From: CAWAMR01 sp963783095
GTDB lineage: Bacteria; Planctomycetota; Planctomycetia; Gemmatales; Gemmataceae
Reading direction: 5' to 3'
DNA length: 64,000 nucleotides
Assembly: GCA_963783095.1 (NCBI GenBank)
Contig: CAWAMR010000001.1
Location: forward strand, 558,001 to 622,000
Shown: one piece after another, positions 27,015 through 37,528 of the stretch
Layout: each line of letters begins with the position of its first letter
Position numbering within the stretch: the stretch's first letter is position 1
Notes under the pieces: generated by a model
The model's database searches: none
Told to the model about the DNA's origin: nothing
Seen by the model: only the letters and a program-made list of their open reading frames with translations
Made by a program: the position numbers and the translations under genes

Positions 27015-28352
27015 TCAGCCTTCTTTTAGGCGTTTTTGCCGTAATTGATGATGATAGTGCTGGGCAAAACGATGCGCTTCATCGCGCACGTATTGCAACA
27101 ACCGCAGCGCGGCCGAGTGCCGGCTCAGTTTGATCGACTCCGACTCTCCGGGCCGGAAAATCTCTTCCTCCTGCTTGGCCAGCGAGATCAAACAGGGCGG
27201 CTCAATTCCGAGTAACCGAAACGCATCGAGTGCGGCATTGAGCTGGCCTTTGCCACCGTCGATGAGCAGGATATCCGGGAAAATCTCGTTGTCGTCCTTG
27301 CCCCGGCGGTAGCGTCGAACCACCACTTCGCGCATCGAGGCGAAATCGTCGATCCCTTCGACGCTCTTGAGTTTGAATTTCCGGTATCCCGTTTTGAACG
27401 GCAACCCGTCGAGAAAGTTGACCAGCGACGCCACCGTATCCTGTCCCTGAAGGTGAGCGATGTCGATGCCCTCGATGATGCGCGGGTTTTCCTTCAGCTT
27501 CAGAACCTTGCGAAGTCCGAGCAAGCCCTTGCGCGGATCGATGTGAAACACTTCGGGTTGCGCATCCTTGTCGGCATCGCCGCGCAATTCCAGTTTTTGA
27601 AGCGAGGCGATCTCATCCCGAATCTTGGCGGCTTTTTCGAACTGCATGGCCGCGCTGGCCGCGCTGCATCTCGCGCTTCCATCTCGCGGATGAGCCGGTC
27701 GCGTTTGCCTTCGAGAATCATGCGCAAGGAACGGATCTGCTTGCGATAATCTTCGCGCGAAACCCGGAAGTTGCAAGGGGCCGTGCACTGGCGAATGCTG
27801 TGCAGCAAGCAGGGTCGAAACCAGCGCCAGCGCTGATCGTCGCTGCGAATGTCCAGCGAACAGGTCCTGAACTGGAACACGCGCTGCAAAACCTGAATCG
27901 CCTGCGCGCAGGCTGCGAGCGCTGGTAAAGGGGCCGTACAGCTTGACTCCTTTGCGCCGCGGCTTTCGCGTAAATTCGACGCGCGGAAACTCTTCCCGGA
28001 TGCGTATCTGCAAGTATGGGAAAGACTTATCGTCCTTCAAAGACGAGTTAAACTTCGGCTGAATGTCCTTGATGAGCCGGGCCTCTTTCAAGAGCGCATC
28101 GACCTCGGTGGCCGTGATAATGTAGTCGATGTCCACGATCTGTTTGACGAGTTCCTTGGTACGATGTTCCTCGGCGGCGATGGCGGTGAAGTAACTCGAA
28201 GCCCGGCTCCTCAGGTTCTTGGCTTTCCCCACGTAAATGACTCGACCCTCGGCGTCCTTCATGAGGTAGACGCCGGGTTCGGTGGGGAACGATTTCACCT
28301 TTTCCGCCGCAGGGTTGGGAGCAGAGTCGGCCGTGACGTGCGATTCGGACAT
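27015..28352 (-). CDS. uvrC: Excinuclease UvrC, short form (two compensating frameshifts)
   Basis: Dual-incision nuclease of nucleotide excision repair. The GIY-YIG domain is at the N-terminus (PTEPGVYLMKDAEGRVIYVG). A middle segment is read in another frame between about 27905 and 27655 (VFQFRTCSLDIRSDD, with CLLHSIRQCTAPC). The UVR helix AAKIRDEIASLQKLELR contacts UvrB. The RNase H-like nuclease domain has GIDIAH and LLIDGGKGQLNAA. The protein stops soon after (HRFAQHYHHQLRQKRLKEG), so the C-terminal helix-hairpin-helix pair found in most UvrC proteins is absent. Confidence 0.9.
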   Translation of the reverse strand: MSESHVTADSAPNPAAEKVKSFPTEPGVYLMKDAEGRVIYVGKAKNLRSRASSYFTAIAAEEHRTKELVKQIVDIDYIITATEVDALLKEARLIKDIQPKFNSSLKDDKSFPYLQIRIREEFPRVEFTRKPRRKGVKLYGPFTSARSLRAGDSGFAARVPVQDLFAGHSQRRSALALVSTLLAAQHSPVHGPLQLPGFARRLSQADPFLAHDSRRQTRPAHPRDGSARCSAASAAMQFEKAAKIRDEIASLQKLELRGDADKDAQPEVFHIDPRKGLLGLRKVLKLKENPRIIEGIDIAHLQGQDTVASLVNFLDGLPFKTGYRKFKLKSVEGIDDFASMREVVVRRYRRGKDDNEIFPDILLIDGGKGQLNAALDAFRLLGIEPPCLISLAKQEEEIFRPGESESIKLSRHSAALRLLQYVRDEAHRFAQHYHHQLRQKRLKEG

Positions 28353-28538
28353 GATGCGACCTCTTCAGGAAACACCCGGAAGACAGAGGGCAGAGGCCAA
28401 AGACTGATGGGTAGCAACGGACAACCGTTGGTTCATATTTCCCGCCTCAGATTATTCTATACAGCTAGCCGTGACGGGAATGAATACAACGAACTTCGAA
28501 GTACAGGTATTCAGTAGTGCGCATGTGGAGGTCTTTCC

Positions 28539-29072
28539 GTGCTCACCGATCAGAATGTTGAGGCTGATTTGAGCTATGCATACTTGCATGCTGTTGCCGC
28601 GCGCGGTGCATTCTCGTGTTCTTACACTCACCGACACCTCGACGATGCGGGGGTCGATGCTCAAATTCATGAAGATGGAAGGCAACTTGCCCCAGACTCG
28701 ATTCGGACTTCGTTTGCCTTGCATGTTCAGCTCAAGGCAACACGTATGCCTCCTATCCTCCAAAACGGGCGATTCTCCTATAACCTTCGGATCGGTCAGT
28801 ACAACAAGCTTCGCCAAACGCGATTAGAGTCTGCTCGAGTTTTGGTTGTATTGTATCTTCCCCCGAACCCTGCGGAGTGGTTGCAACATTCCGAAGAAGC
28901 CCTGATCGCAAGGAAGTGTGCTTATTGGGTCAGTCTCCAGGGAGCACCGGCCAGCGAGAACTCCACTCACCAAATGGTGTATGTGCCCCGCAGTCAACTG
29001 CTTTCGGTGGAATCACTTACGGATATTATGACCCGTTGCTCGCGGGAGGAGGAGATTCTTTATGTTCCGTGA
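28539..29072 (+). CDS. DUF4365 domain protein, nuclease-like
   Basis: A 177-residue protein with the DUF4365 pattern: NVEADLSYAYLHAVAARG, then DDAGVDAQIHEDG and LHVQLKATRM. Asp40 with the Q64-x-K66 pair resembles a PD-(D/E)XK-type active site. LVVLYLPPNPAEWL follows. The GTG start has GGAGG 9 nt upstream. It overlaps the next gene by 11 nt, so the two form one unit. DUF4365 proteins are often found in mobile or defence contexts; the substrate is unknown. Confidence 0.7.
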   Translation: MLTDQNVEADLSYAYLHAVAARGAFSCSYTHRHLDDAGVDAQIHEDGRQLAPDSIRTSFALHVQLKATRMPPILQNGRFSYNLRIGQYNKLRQTRLESARVLVVLYLPPNPAEWLQHSEEALIARKCAYWVSLQGAPASENSTHQMVYVPRSQLLSVESLTDIMTRCSREEEILYVP

Positions 29073-30291
29073 GATTCTTCCACTTGATGCAACGGGGCGA
29101 GTATCTCCCCGATCGCTAGAAGGATATACAAAGGGATTGGGCTGGCAGCCGGCACTCAATGGCAAGCGGCGCGATATTGCGATCCTTCACCGACCCGACT
29201 CCCAGCTCCACCAAGTAGCCATTCCGCTCGACCAATCGTTGAACGACTACAGCGAAGCGGTTGCCGAAGCAATTCGTAAACTCGCGGAATTCGAGAGTCG
29301 GCCGGCACGCGAGGTATTAGAGCATCTCTTGCTGCCGCCTGCCGACATCCTCCAATTCCGCGAGAAGAGCCAGGACGCCGAGGCCGGCAGCTTACCGTTT
29401 GAACATGCTGTCGGAATGATCAACGGAACCAGACGGCTGCTTCTTTCGGCGGCTCATGGCGTTCTCGTTCCCCAATCATCCCATCCTCGTTTGTCGCGCA
29501 GTGAAGCAGAAGAGTTCGTCAATCGCTGTCGTCTCGGCCAGACGGATCGAGGGAGTTTCGTCCTCAGCGTTGCGTGTCCTCTTGAGCCGACCCTGACTTT
29601 GCCGGGTATGACCAGCACTCCATTTGCCCGACAGGTTACCACTCTTTTGCTTCGAAGTTTGGCGGCCTTGGCTCGCGCTGCTGATTCAGGCAACGCGGAC
29701 GATTTGCTTGACCCAGTTCAAAATCCAGGGATTAGTGCGAATCTGTGCGAGTCCCTGCTCCGCCTACGTCCCAACGGCGATGATGCGACGCTAACGGTCA
29801 CCGCAGCCTGGTCGAGAGCCTTTCTACCGGCACCAGGCGAATACTCGCATCGCGTGCAAATGGGGCAAAGGACATTTGAGGTTGCAGAAGTCCTGGCACC
29901 CAGGTTGAGAACCGTTCCGAATCCCCGCGTTGCCTGGGTTTGCGGCTTCGTTGATGCCCTTCGCGGCCAGCCGACTCGGGACGATTCTCGACCTTCGGGG
30001 GAGGTCGATTTCACGATCTTTGACGAAGAGGAGGGAGAAATCCATGTCCGTGGAATTCTGACGGCAGACCAGTATGCCCTTGCTGCAAAAGCACATTTGT
30101 CATCGGAAATTGTGGCATTCAAGAGTGTCCTGCGTCGCTTGCCCCGCGTCAGTAGGGTCGAGGGGATTTCCTATTTCGAAATCGTGGAGTTTGATGATGA
30201 GGTTCCGGAACCGTCTCCGACTCATAATTCTTCCGGTACAAACCCAGTGCCCGTAACTGCCACAACGGAATCTCAGGACATTCCGTTTTAG
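29062..30291 (+). CDS. Unknown partner of the DUF4365 protein
   Basis: A 409-residue protein with no family I recognise. GGGAGGAGGAG precedes the ATG inside the end of the DUF4365 gene. The N-terminal third is helical (LNDYSEAVAEAIRKLAEFE, EVLEHLLLPPADILQFREK). A beta-rich middle follows, and the C-terminal part has EVDFTIFDEEEGEIHVRG, strongly acidic. The tail is Ser/Thr/Pro-rich and disordered. Coupling to a nuclease-like gene and closeness to sbcDC suggest a role in nucleic-acid processing or defence; this is inference. Confidence 0.6.
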   Translation: MFREILPLDATGRVSPRSLEGYTKGLGWQPALNGKRRDIAILHRPDSQLHQVAIPLDQSLNDYSEAVAEAIRKLAEFESRPAREVLEHLLLPPADILQFREKSQDAEAGSLPFEHAVGMINGTRRLLLSAAHGVLVPQSSHPRLSRSEAEEFVNRCRLGQTDRGSFVLSVACPLEPTLTLPGMTSTPFARQVTTLLLRSLAALARAADSGNADDLLDPVQNPGISANLCESLLRLRPNGDDATLTVTAAWSRAFLPAPGEYSHRVQMGQRTFEVAEVLAPRLRTVPNPRVAWVCGFVDALRGQPTRDDSRPSGEVDFTIFDEEEGEIHVRGILTADQYALAAKAHLSSEIVAFKSVLRRLPRVSRVEGISYFEIVEFDDEVPEPSPTHNSSGTNPVPVTATTESQDIPF

Positions 30292-30375
30292 CACCGTCTT
30301 CACCGATCAGCGCCCGTGGTGATGCTGTCACTGACTTTGACAATTCACTCCGTTCATGATGAGATTCACTTTTAT

Positions 30376-31607
30376 ATGCGAATTTTGCACACTGCCGACT
30401 GGCACCTCGGCGACCGGCTCGGCCGGATTGATCGCACCGGCGATTTGCGTCGTGCCGTCGAGCGTATCGCTGCCTATTGTCGATCGGAGGCGGTCGATGT
30501 TTTGCTGGTGGCAGGAGACCTCTTCAGCGAGCTGGCGCGTCCGGATAGTTTGCGGGAAGCGATCGAACACTGGCAGGAAGTGTTCTGCGATTTCCTCCAG
30601 GCCGGCGGCACGATCCTCACTCTCACCGGCAACCACGACAACGAAACTTTCTGCCAAACTTTGGCGCGTGCGATGAGTCTTGCCGCTCCTCTTTCTGCGG
30701 AATTGGGCGCACTGTTGCCGGGCGGGCGGTTGTATCTGGCAACGGAGCCGTCTCTGATCCGGCTCCGGGATCGAAAAGACAAATTCGAGGTCCAGTTCCT
30801 GTTGATGCCTTATCCAACCCCTACAAGGTATCTGCGCGATGAACTTTCCCAGCGCTACACCAGCCCGGAAGAAAAATATCAGAAACTGCAAAATGCTTTC
30901 GAGGAGACCCTGCGTAGAATGCAACGGCACGCCGAATTCGATCGCCAATTGCCGACCGTTCTGGCGCACATGTAAACGTCCGCGGTGCCTCGGTCGGCAC
31001 GGGTTTGTTTCGTCTCTCGGAGCAGGATGATGTGGTCGTCGATGCCGGAGAATGGGCTTCCGAGTTCGCCTATGTCGCGCTGGGACATATTCACAAACCC
31101 CAGTTTCTCGGCGGACGATCGCATGTACGCTATTCCGGCAGTATCGAAAGGATGGACCTCGGCGAACGCGACGACACCAAGAGCGTTGTCGTTATTGACC
31201 TGAACTCGAAGGGCTTGCAGGGCGGGCCGAGACTGTTGCCTCTGCCGGCAACGCCCGTTTATGAGATCGATATTCGCGATCCCAAAGAGATGATCCCGAT
31301 CTTGCGCGAGAAATACGCCGGAGCGAACGATGATCTCGTGAACATCCATCTCACTTATACCGCGGGGATCGATAGCCTGGAGCAAGTGCTAAAGGAATTG
31401 GAAGAGATATTTCCGCGCTGGTATAGCCGGGACTGGAAGGAGTCCAGTGCTCTCCGAGCAACATTGAACAATTCGGAGGCAGGATGTACCAAGAGTTTTG
31501 AAGAGACCGTGCGCGACTACCTGAATCAGGAGTTGCTGAACCATCCGGATGTCGATCGCAATGAACTGCTGAGCCGCCTGGAAGCATTGTTGCAAGAAGA
31601 AAAATGA
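30376..31607 (+). CDS. sbcD: Exonuclease SbcD/Mre11-type (frameshifted)
   Basis: Mre11-type metallophosphoesterase subunit of the SbcCD nuclease. MRILHTADWHLGDRLG, LLVAGDLFSELARPD and TLTGNHDNETF are metal-binding motifs I-III. The frame breaks near 30972 after LPTVLAH and resumes as VNVRGASVGTGLFRL, with YVALGHIHKPQFL (motif V) and YSGSIERMDLGE. The stop overlaps the sbcC start (ATGA). It degrades DNA ends and opens hairpins with SbcC. Confidence 0.9.
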
Positions 31608-34600
31608 TCCCACATCGCATCAAATTAAGCGGCATCCTTAGCTACAAGGATGAGCAAGAAATCCTCTTCGACGGCTCGCCGTTGTGGATGCTCGCGGGCC
31701 TCAACGGCAGCGGCAAGTCCACGATATTCGATGCGTTGACGTACGCGCTTTTCGGTCATCACCGGGGCGGGTCGCAATCCGCTCAGGAGTTAATCAACAA
31801 GGACAGCAAGGCCCTTACCGTTGAATTTGATTTCTGGATCGACAAGGTACTCTATCGGGCCAAACGTACTTATCGAAAAAATCCCAGGGGCGGCGGCAGC
31901 GGAACCCAGCAGATTTTTCGCCGGGAATCGACTGCTGGGGCCGGGCGGGGTGAAGAACAATGGGTTGCGGTTCTGGATGCCAACAAGAAGGCGGATTTCG
32001 ATGGTTGGATCCGCGAAAAGATCGGCTTGAACTACGAGACCTTCACCTCATCGGTGTTGCTGTTGCAGGGTCGTGCGGAAAAACTGCTGGACACCAGGCC
32101 GACGGGCCGGGCCGAAGTTTTGGCAAGCATCGTCGATCTGGAACGCTATCAAAAGCTCCACGAGAAAGCCGATAGTCGAAGGAAAACGCTCAAGGCGGAA
32201 TTTGAGGGTCTGCAAAATCAACGATCCGGTATTCCCGAAATTACCGACTTCGATTGGGCAGTTGCGGAGGCGGAAATCGCCAGGGAAGAAGAGAATCGAC
32301 AACAGGCAACGCTGGAAGTCGATCGCCTGCAGATGCGCGAGTTTGAAGCCCGAAAATGGACGGAGCTGCAAGCCGGCCTTCAACAATTGCACGGAAAATG
32401 GAAAGAGGCCGAGTCGCTGATCGCCGAATCTGCCGGCATTGAAAATGACTTTCAACGTCTTCGAGAACTGCGCGAAGTGTTGCCGCATATCAACACCATT
32501 TCGCAATTACAGTCCGAAATTGAACTTTCCAGTGAACGATCCAGGACGTTGACGGGCCAACATGAAAAAGCTCTCGAATCGAAAACAAAGTCTGAACATG
32601 CCGGCGACACCGCCAAGAAAAAGCGAAGCTCGCTCCAGAATCAGTTGTCGGCCGATGAGGCGAAACGAAGCGAGGTCGAGAAAAAACTCCGCGAACTTTC
32701 CGGTGTATTGGAGAAAGTGAAGTTGTACGAAGACCAGCAAAGTCGCTGTCTTGTCCTGCAAAATGAACTGGATCAGTTGCCGGCGGAGCCTCAAAAGGCG
32801 GTGCATACCGCGCAGCAAGTGCTGGAGCAGGCCATTGGCCTTGAGAATGCCGTACCGCAACTGGAACGCTTTGCCCGATATCGCAGCGATCTCGCAACGG
32901 CGCGAAAGCGAGCTGAGGACTCCCAGGCGGAGGAGGCACGAGTCCGCGCCGTGGGAGAAAAACTGGGTCAGAAGGTCGCGGAGCAAAAAGCCCAAGTCGA
33001 AACCGCTTTGAAGACTAGGCAGGAAGCGGATGCGCGCGACGCAAGCCCATACGCTTTTGCAGCAGTCGTGCGCAGCGGTCAAGGAGTTTCAAACGCTCGA
33101 AGGGAAGAAAATCTGCCGGCACTGCGGGCAGAAGCTGACTCCCGGACATTATCGGGAAGAGCAAGATCGGCGCGAGAAAGAACTTGCCGCTGCCGAGCGC
33201 GCATGCCGCGATGCGATCGCGCTTCAATCCCAGGCCGCTGCGGAAGAACAGTCCTTGCGTGCGCTCCTCCTCAAGGACGAAGAGGAACTCGCCCGATGTC
33301 GGGAAGAGTTTAAGGAACGCAAGGCCGAAGCCGTTCAGGCCGACAAAGATGCGGAGCGATCGGGCAACGAATGTAAGGAGAGCTACCTGTCGATGCCGGA
33401 GGATTACGGCACACGAATCGCAGCCGATCTTCCGACCGACTGGTTATCGACGACTTATCCGACGACTGCTGATCTGGACGTACTTCACGGGCAAGTCCGC
33501 GACCTGGACGGCCTGCGCCGGCGCGAAGGATGCACAAGAGACGCTCAGTAAATGGGAAATACTCAATGGACAGATTGCCGGTATCAGGGCATTGCGCGAC
33601 CAGCTCAAGGCAGACCTGCCCAAGTCCGACCCGGTCGTGCTTCGGAGCCAACAAACTTCGTTGCAAGCCGATGAAACTTCCCTGGCCAACAACCTCAAAG
33701 CTCTTCGGAAGAATTTGCTGGAGAACGAAACGGAGATCGATCGACTCAATAAGGAAATGACGCGCATCCAGCAACAAATTGCCGATTGTATCAATGGGCT
33801 TGGCAGGGAAGAGGAAAAACGAAAACACGCAGTCGCTTCCATCGAGCGTGCCAGAAGAGCCTTGCCGGAGAAGTGGCGAACCCTCTGCGATGGTGCAGGA
33901 ATGGGCGAGCAGCACCAGTGGAAAATGGAGCAGGAGGAACTCAGCGCCAAAGGCACGGAACTCCGCTATCAGCAGCTTGCTTCCGCCCGGATCGGACTCG
34001 AAGGTCTGCAACGGGAAATCGCCGGTGCCGAAGCAGAATCCAGCCGTTTCCCCGTGGAGTCTCGCTGTTCTCCCGACGAGGTGCAGGTTCTGCTGAGCGA
34101 GTCCAGGCTGCGCGTGAAGCAATGCGATCAGGCCCTCGAAACCGCTCGCAAACAGAAGGGGGTTCTCGAGCACCATCGGGATCTTCGCAAGGAGATCGAC
34201 GACCGACTATTGTCCCTGGAGCGCGAGTACAACTATTTCATGCTCCTGGCCCAATTGCTGGGTCGCGATCGTTTGCAGCGGCACCTCGTTCGCGAAGCCG
34301 AGCGCCAGATCGTCGATTACGCAAACGGGGTACTGGATCGTCTCTCCGGGGGTCAATTGTTTCTTCGACTCTGCCCCGGCGAGGAAGGAGCCGGCACCGA
34401 GCGCGCCCTCGAACTCGAAGCATACAATCGCACCACCGGCGACGGCGCCATCAATGTTGCTTTCCTGAGCGGCAGTCAACGATTTCGCGTTGCGGTCAGC
34501 CTGGCGCTGGGGATCGGCCAATACGCCAGCCGGCAGCATCGGTGCATTGAGTCCGTCATCATTGATGAGGGTTTTGGCTGCCTGGATCGCAACGGCCGGC

Positions 34601-34752
34601 AGGTGATGATCCAGGAATTGCAGAACCTTCGCGGCCATCTCCAGTGCATCTTGCTGGTATCGCATCAAGAAGAGTTTGCCGACGCCTTTCCCGACGGCTA
34701 TCGCTTTGAACTCTGCGACGGCGCGACTCGAATCACGCGCTTTCAGCGCTAA
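31604..34752 (+). CDS. sbcC: Exonuclease SbcC/Rad50-type ATPase (two frameshifts)
   Basis: SMC-like ATPase partner of SbcD. The N-terminal head has Walker A AGLNGSGKSTIFDAL. Long coiled coils follow. The zinc hook KKICRHCGQKLTPGHY lies at about 33110-33150 in a second frame. The C-terminal coil and head are in a third frame: signature AFLSGSQRFRVAVSLAL, Walker B SVIIDEGFGCLD and the D-loop. Breaks fall near 33035 and 33515. Total length (about 1050 codons) is normal for SbcC, so the breaks are likely sequence errors. Confidence 0.9.
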
Positions 34753-35279
34753 TTTCCAAAATCTTTCCTTGTTCGTCGCGAATATCCTATAGATCTTTGC
34801 CGGATCGAATTCCAGCCTGGAAAACCCGCGAGATTTCGTTCACACCCGCAATATTGAGGTGCCCCTTGAGAAGGCTCTTGACGGTCCTGTTGTTATCGGT
34901 GGCTTGCTTGCACTTTTCACAGGATGCTGCCAAAGCAGGGTGAACTCAAGCCTGCGCGACCCCGGAGGCAGTTGCCGCCCGGAAAGTACGCGAACGCCAG
35001 TATACAACTAGCGCAGCGGTAATACTCGGAGGAGCTTTGCTCTTGGGTGTATTGAAAGGACTGCGCGATTTTTGGACCGCTGCCAGACAGCCTCGCGGCT
35101 TCGATTGGAATGATCCATCAAGCCTCCAACGCCGATCCTGAGTCAATCGTCAGATCGTGAGAAAAACTATTGCGATCGGATCCACACTTCCGCTACAATA
35201 CCCACTCTTCCAATTACCCCAAACTCTCCAACCCTCGATGCTGGAGGAAAATTCCTCCAACGATGAAAAGGGGCAAATC
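34753..35279. other. Gap between sbcC and the MuiA-like gene
   Basis: No gene with a good start was found. A start-less open frame at about 34940-35141 on the plus strand reads like a small membrane protein (TTSAAVILGGALLLGVLKGL) and could be a decayed or frameshifted gene. The last 15 bases hold the strong AAAGGGG site of the next gene. Confidence 0.4.
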
Positions 35280-37427
35280 ATGTGGCAACGTAGTCTACCC
35301 TGGCTGATGGCCGGCTGCCTGGTAACGGCGATCGTGGTCGGACAACCAACTTCGCCAACAACACCGAAGAACGAAAAGAAACCGCTCGTTGCGCCTTCTG
35401 CCGTCGTGGCGCTTGCTCCCGCAGCAGTGCCAAATCCCGGCCCGAAAACGGCGGTGAGCCGGATTACCGGCGTTACCCTTTATCCAAGCAGTGCGCTGGT
35501 GACGCGCGAAGTCGATGTTCCGGAAGGTAAGGGGACACTCGAATTGACGGTTTCCCCGCTTCCTCCGACCACCGTGCACAGTTCGCTCTATACGGAAGGC
35601 ACCGACACGATTCGCGTAATTATGACGCGCTACCGTACCCGCGCCATCCAGGAAGATACCCGCGAAGAGGTTCGCAAAGTCCGCGATGAACTCAAGCAAC
35701 TGCAAATCGCCAGGGACAAAATCGAGTCAGACATCAAGACCATTCAAGCCGACAATACATTGCTCGGCAAACTCGAAAACTTCACGACCGTAACAACCGT
35801 CCACTCCACCGAGAAGGGTGCTCTGAACAGTGAATCGGCCATCGCCATGGCCAAGTACATCATGGAAGCTCGTTCCGACAAAGCAAAGGCACTCGTGGGC
35901 TATCAACAGCAGTTGCAGGCCAATCAGGACAAGGTCGATGTTGCGCAACGAAAAGCTACCGATCTCATTTCGGGTATCGCCCGCACCGAGCGCGATGCCG
36001 TGATCGTCGTCGAGAAAACCAACGCCGCAGCCGGCAAGGTTCGGCTCAATTATCTGGTAAATGAAGCCTCGTGGTCTCCTCAATACAAACTCCGCGCGGG
36101 CAAAAACGCCAAGGATGCCGTCCAGTTGGAATACCTCGCGGCAGTGATTCAGCAGACCGGCGAAGACTGGCAAAACGTGAAACTGGTTCTGTCCACCGCC
36201 AAGCCGATGCTTAATGCAGCGCCGCCGGAACTGCAAACCCTCAAGGTAACGGTCGTCCCGAAAAATGTCCCGGCAGCGCGTCTTGGGGATACTGCCGAGT
36301 TGGAGGAACAGGTCAAGAGTTTGCGGATGAAAGCGCAAAGCGACTTCAACGCCCGCAAACAGACCACGGGTATCGGACTTTTCAACACCGCTGCCGCCAT
36401 CGACCAGTCCTGGGAACTGCTCAATCCGGAGGAAGCCGTCAAGCGAGGCTGCTCGTTGGCATTGCGCGAAGGGCCGAGCGTGACCTACCACCTGCCCAAC
36501 CCGACCTCAGTCCCGTCGCGCAGCGATGAACAAGGCGTGGAAGTGGCCAGGCTGGATTTGACGCCCTCGTTTTATTACAAGTCGGTCCCCATTCTGACTT
36601 CGCAGGTTTATCGTCTGGCCGATCTGACCAACAAGAGCACCCTTGTGCTGTTGCCCGGTGAGGCAACCATGTATATCGGCACCGATTTCGTGGGTCAGAT
36701 GACGTTGCCGCTCGTAGCCGTTGGCGAGAGTTTTACGGTCGGGTTCGGCGTTGAGCCGCAACTCCAGGTGCAGCGGCAAATGATCGACAAATCCCGCAGC
36801 ATGCAGGGTGGCAACCAGTCGATTCGCTACGATTTTCGCATTCTGGTGAACAGCTACAAGACCGAGAAAGTCCAGTTGCAGGTGTGGGATCGATTACCCC
36901 ACGCAGACAGCGATTCGGTCGTTGTGAGCCTGGGCAAAACCGCTCCCGACTTGAGCAAAGATCCGCTCTATCTTCGGGAACAGCGTCCCAACAATCTCTT
37001 GCGCTGGGATGTTACGGTCGAACCGGGCATGGCGGGAGAGAAAGCAATGCCGATCCAGTATGAGTTCAAAATGGAACTCGATCGGCAGATGACTCTCAAC
37101 AGTTTCCAGTCGGCGGGGATCTTCGGGATGACGGCAGCGCGTTCCGCCGGGCCGATTGCACTGCCAATCAGTAACGAAGAAGCGGCAACGATCAAAGCGG
37201 CAATGGCCAAGCTCAGCCCGGAAGATCGCCGACTGGCCGAGGCCCAGGTATTTTGTGCCATCGATCAAGACAATCGGCTGGGCTCGACGGGTCCGATTCT
37301 GAAGGCGGTGGTCAAAGGCAAGCCTGTGTTTATGTGTTGTCGGGGTTGCATGGCGGAAGCCAAGGCTCACCCGGACGAGACTCTGGCCAAGTTGCAGCAA
37401 CTCATGAACAGAGCCGCACCGAAATGA
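35280..37427 (+). CDS. MuiA/DUF4139-like secreted protein with Cys-rich metal-binding C-terminus
   Basis: A 715-residue exported protein. After an N-terminal hydrophobic signal (LPWLMAGCLVTAIVVG) comes a DUF4140 domain (ITGVTLYPSSALVTREVDV), a coiled coil (VRKVRDELKQLQIARDKIE), and a DUF4139 body (VRLNYLVNEASWSPQYKLR to YEFKMELDRQMTLNSF). The last 55 residues, from VFCAIDQDNRLGSTGPI to FMCCRGCMAEAKAHPDET, match the planctomycete Cys module read as a metal-binding YHS-like domain. AAAGGGG fixes the ATG at 35280. The function is unknown. Confidence 0.75.
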   Translation: MWQRSLPWLMAGCLVTAIVVGQPTSPTTPKNEKKPLVAPSAVVALAPAAVPNPGPKTAVSRITGVTLYPSSALVTREVDVPEGKGTLELTVSPLPPTTVHSSLYTEGTDTIRVIMTRYRTRAIQEDTREEVRKVRDELKQLQIARDKIESDIKTIQADNTLLGKLENFTTVTTVHSTEKGALNSESAIAMAKYIMEARSDKAKALVGYQQQLQANQDKVDVAQRKATDLISGIARTERDAVIVVEKTNAAAGKVRLNYLVNEASWSPQYKLRAGKNAKDAVQLEYLAAVIQQTGEDWQNVKLVLSTAKPMLNAAPPELQTLKVTVVPKNVPAARLGDTAELEEQVKSLRMKAQSDFNARKQTTGIGLFNTAAAIDQSWELLNPEEAVKRGCSLALREGPSVTYHLPNPTSVPSRSDEQGVEVARLDLTPSFYYKSVPILTSQVYRLADLTNKSTLVLLPGEATMYIGTDFVGQMTLPLVAVGESFTVGFGVEPQLQVQRQMIDKSRSMQGGNQSIRYDFRILVNSYKTEKVQLQVWDRLPHADSDSVVVSLGKTAPDLSKDPLYLREQRPNNLLRWDVTVEPGMAGEKAMPIQYEFKMELDRQMTLNSFQSAGIFGMTAARSAGPIALPISNEEAATIKAAMAKLSPEDRRLAEAQVFCAIDQDNRLGSTGPILKAVVKGKPVFMCCRGCMAEAKAHPDETLAKLQQLMNRAAPK

Positions 37428-37528
37428 CATTCCGGTGCGGTCCAAGCGTGGAGCGCCCACCGATGCCCCACCTTTTGAGTGGCCCACGGGTTTCAAAACG
37501 ACTGAGGAGGTCAAAGGTTGGGGACGTT

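Noticed and set aside
35727..36491. A long antisense open frame (254 codons) opposite the MuiA-like gene
   Set aside because: No family similarity, no ribosome-binding site, and it lies wholly inside a well-supported gene.
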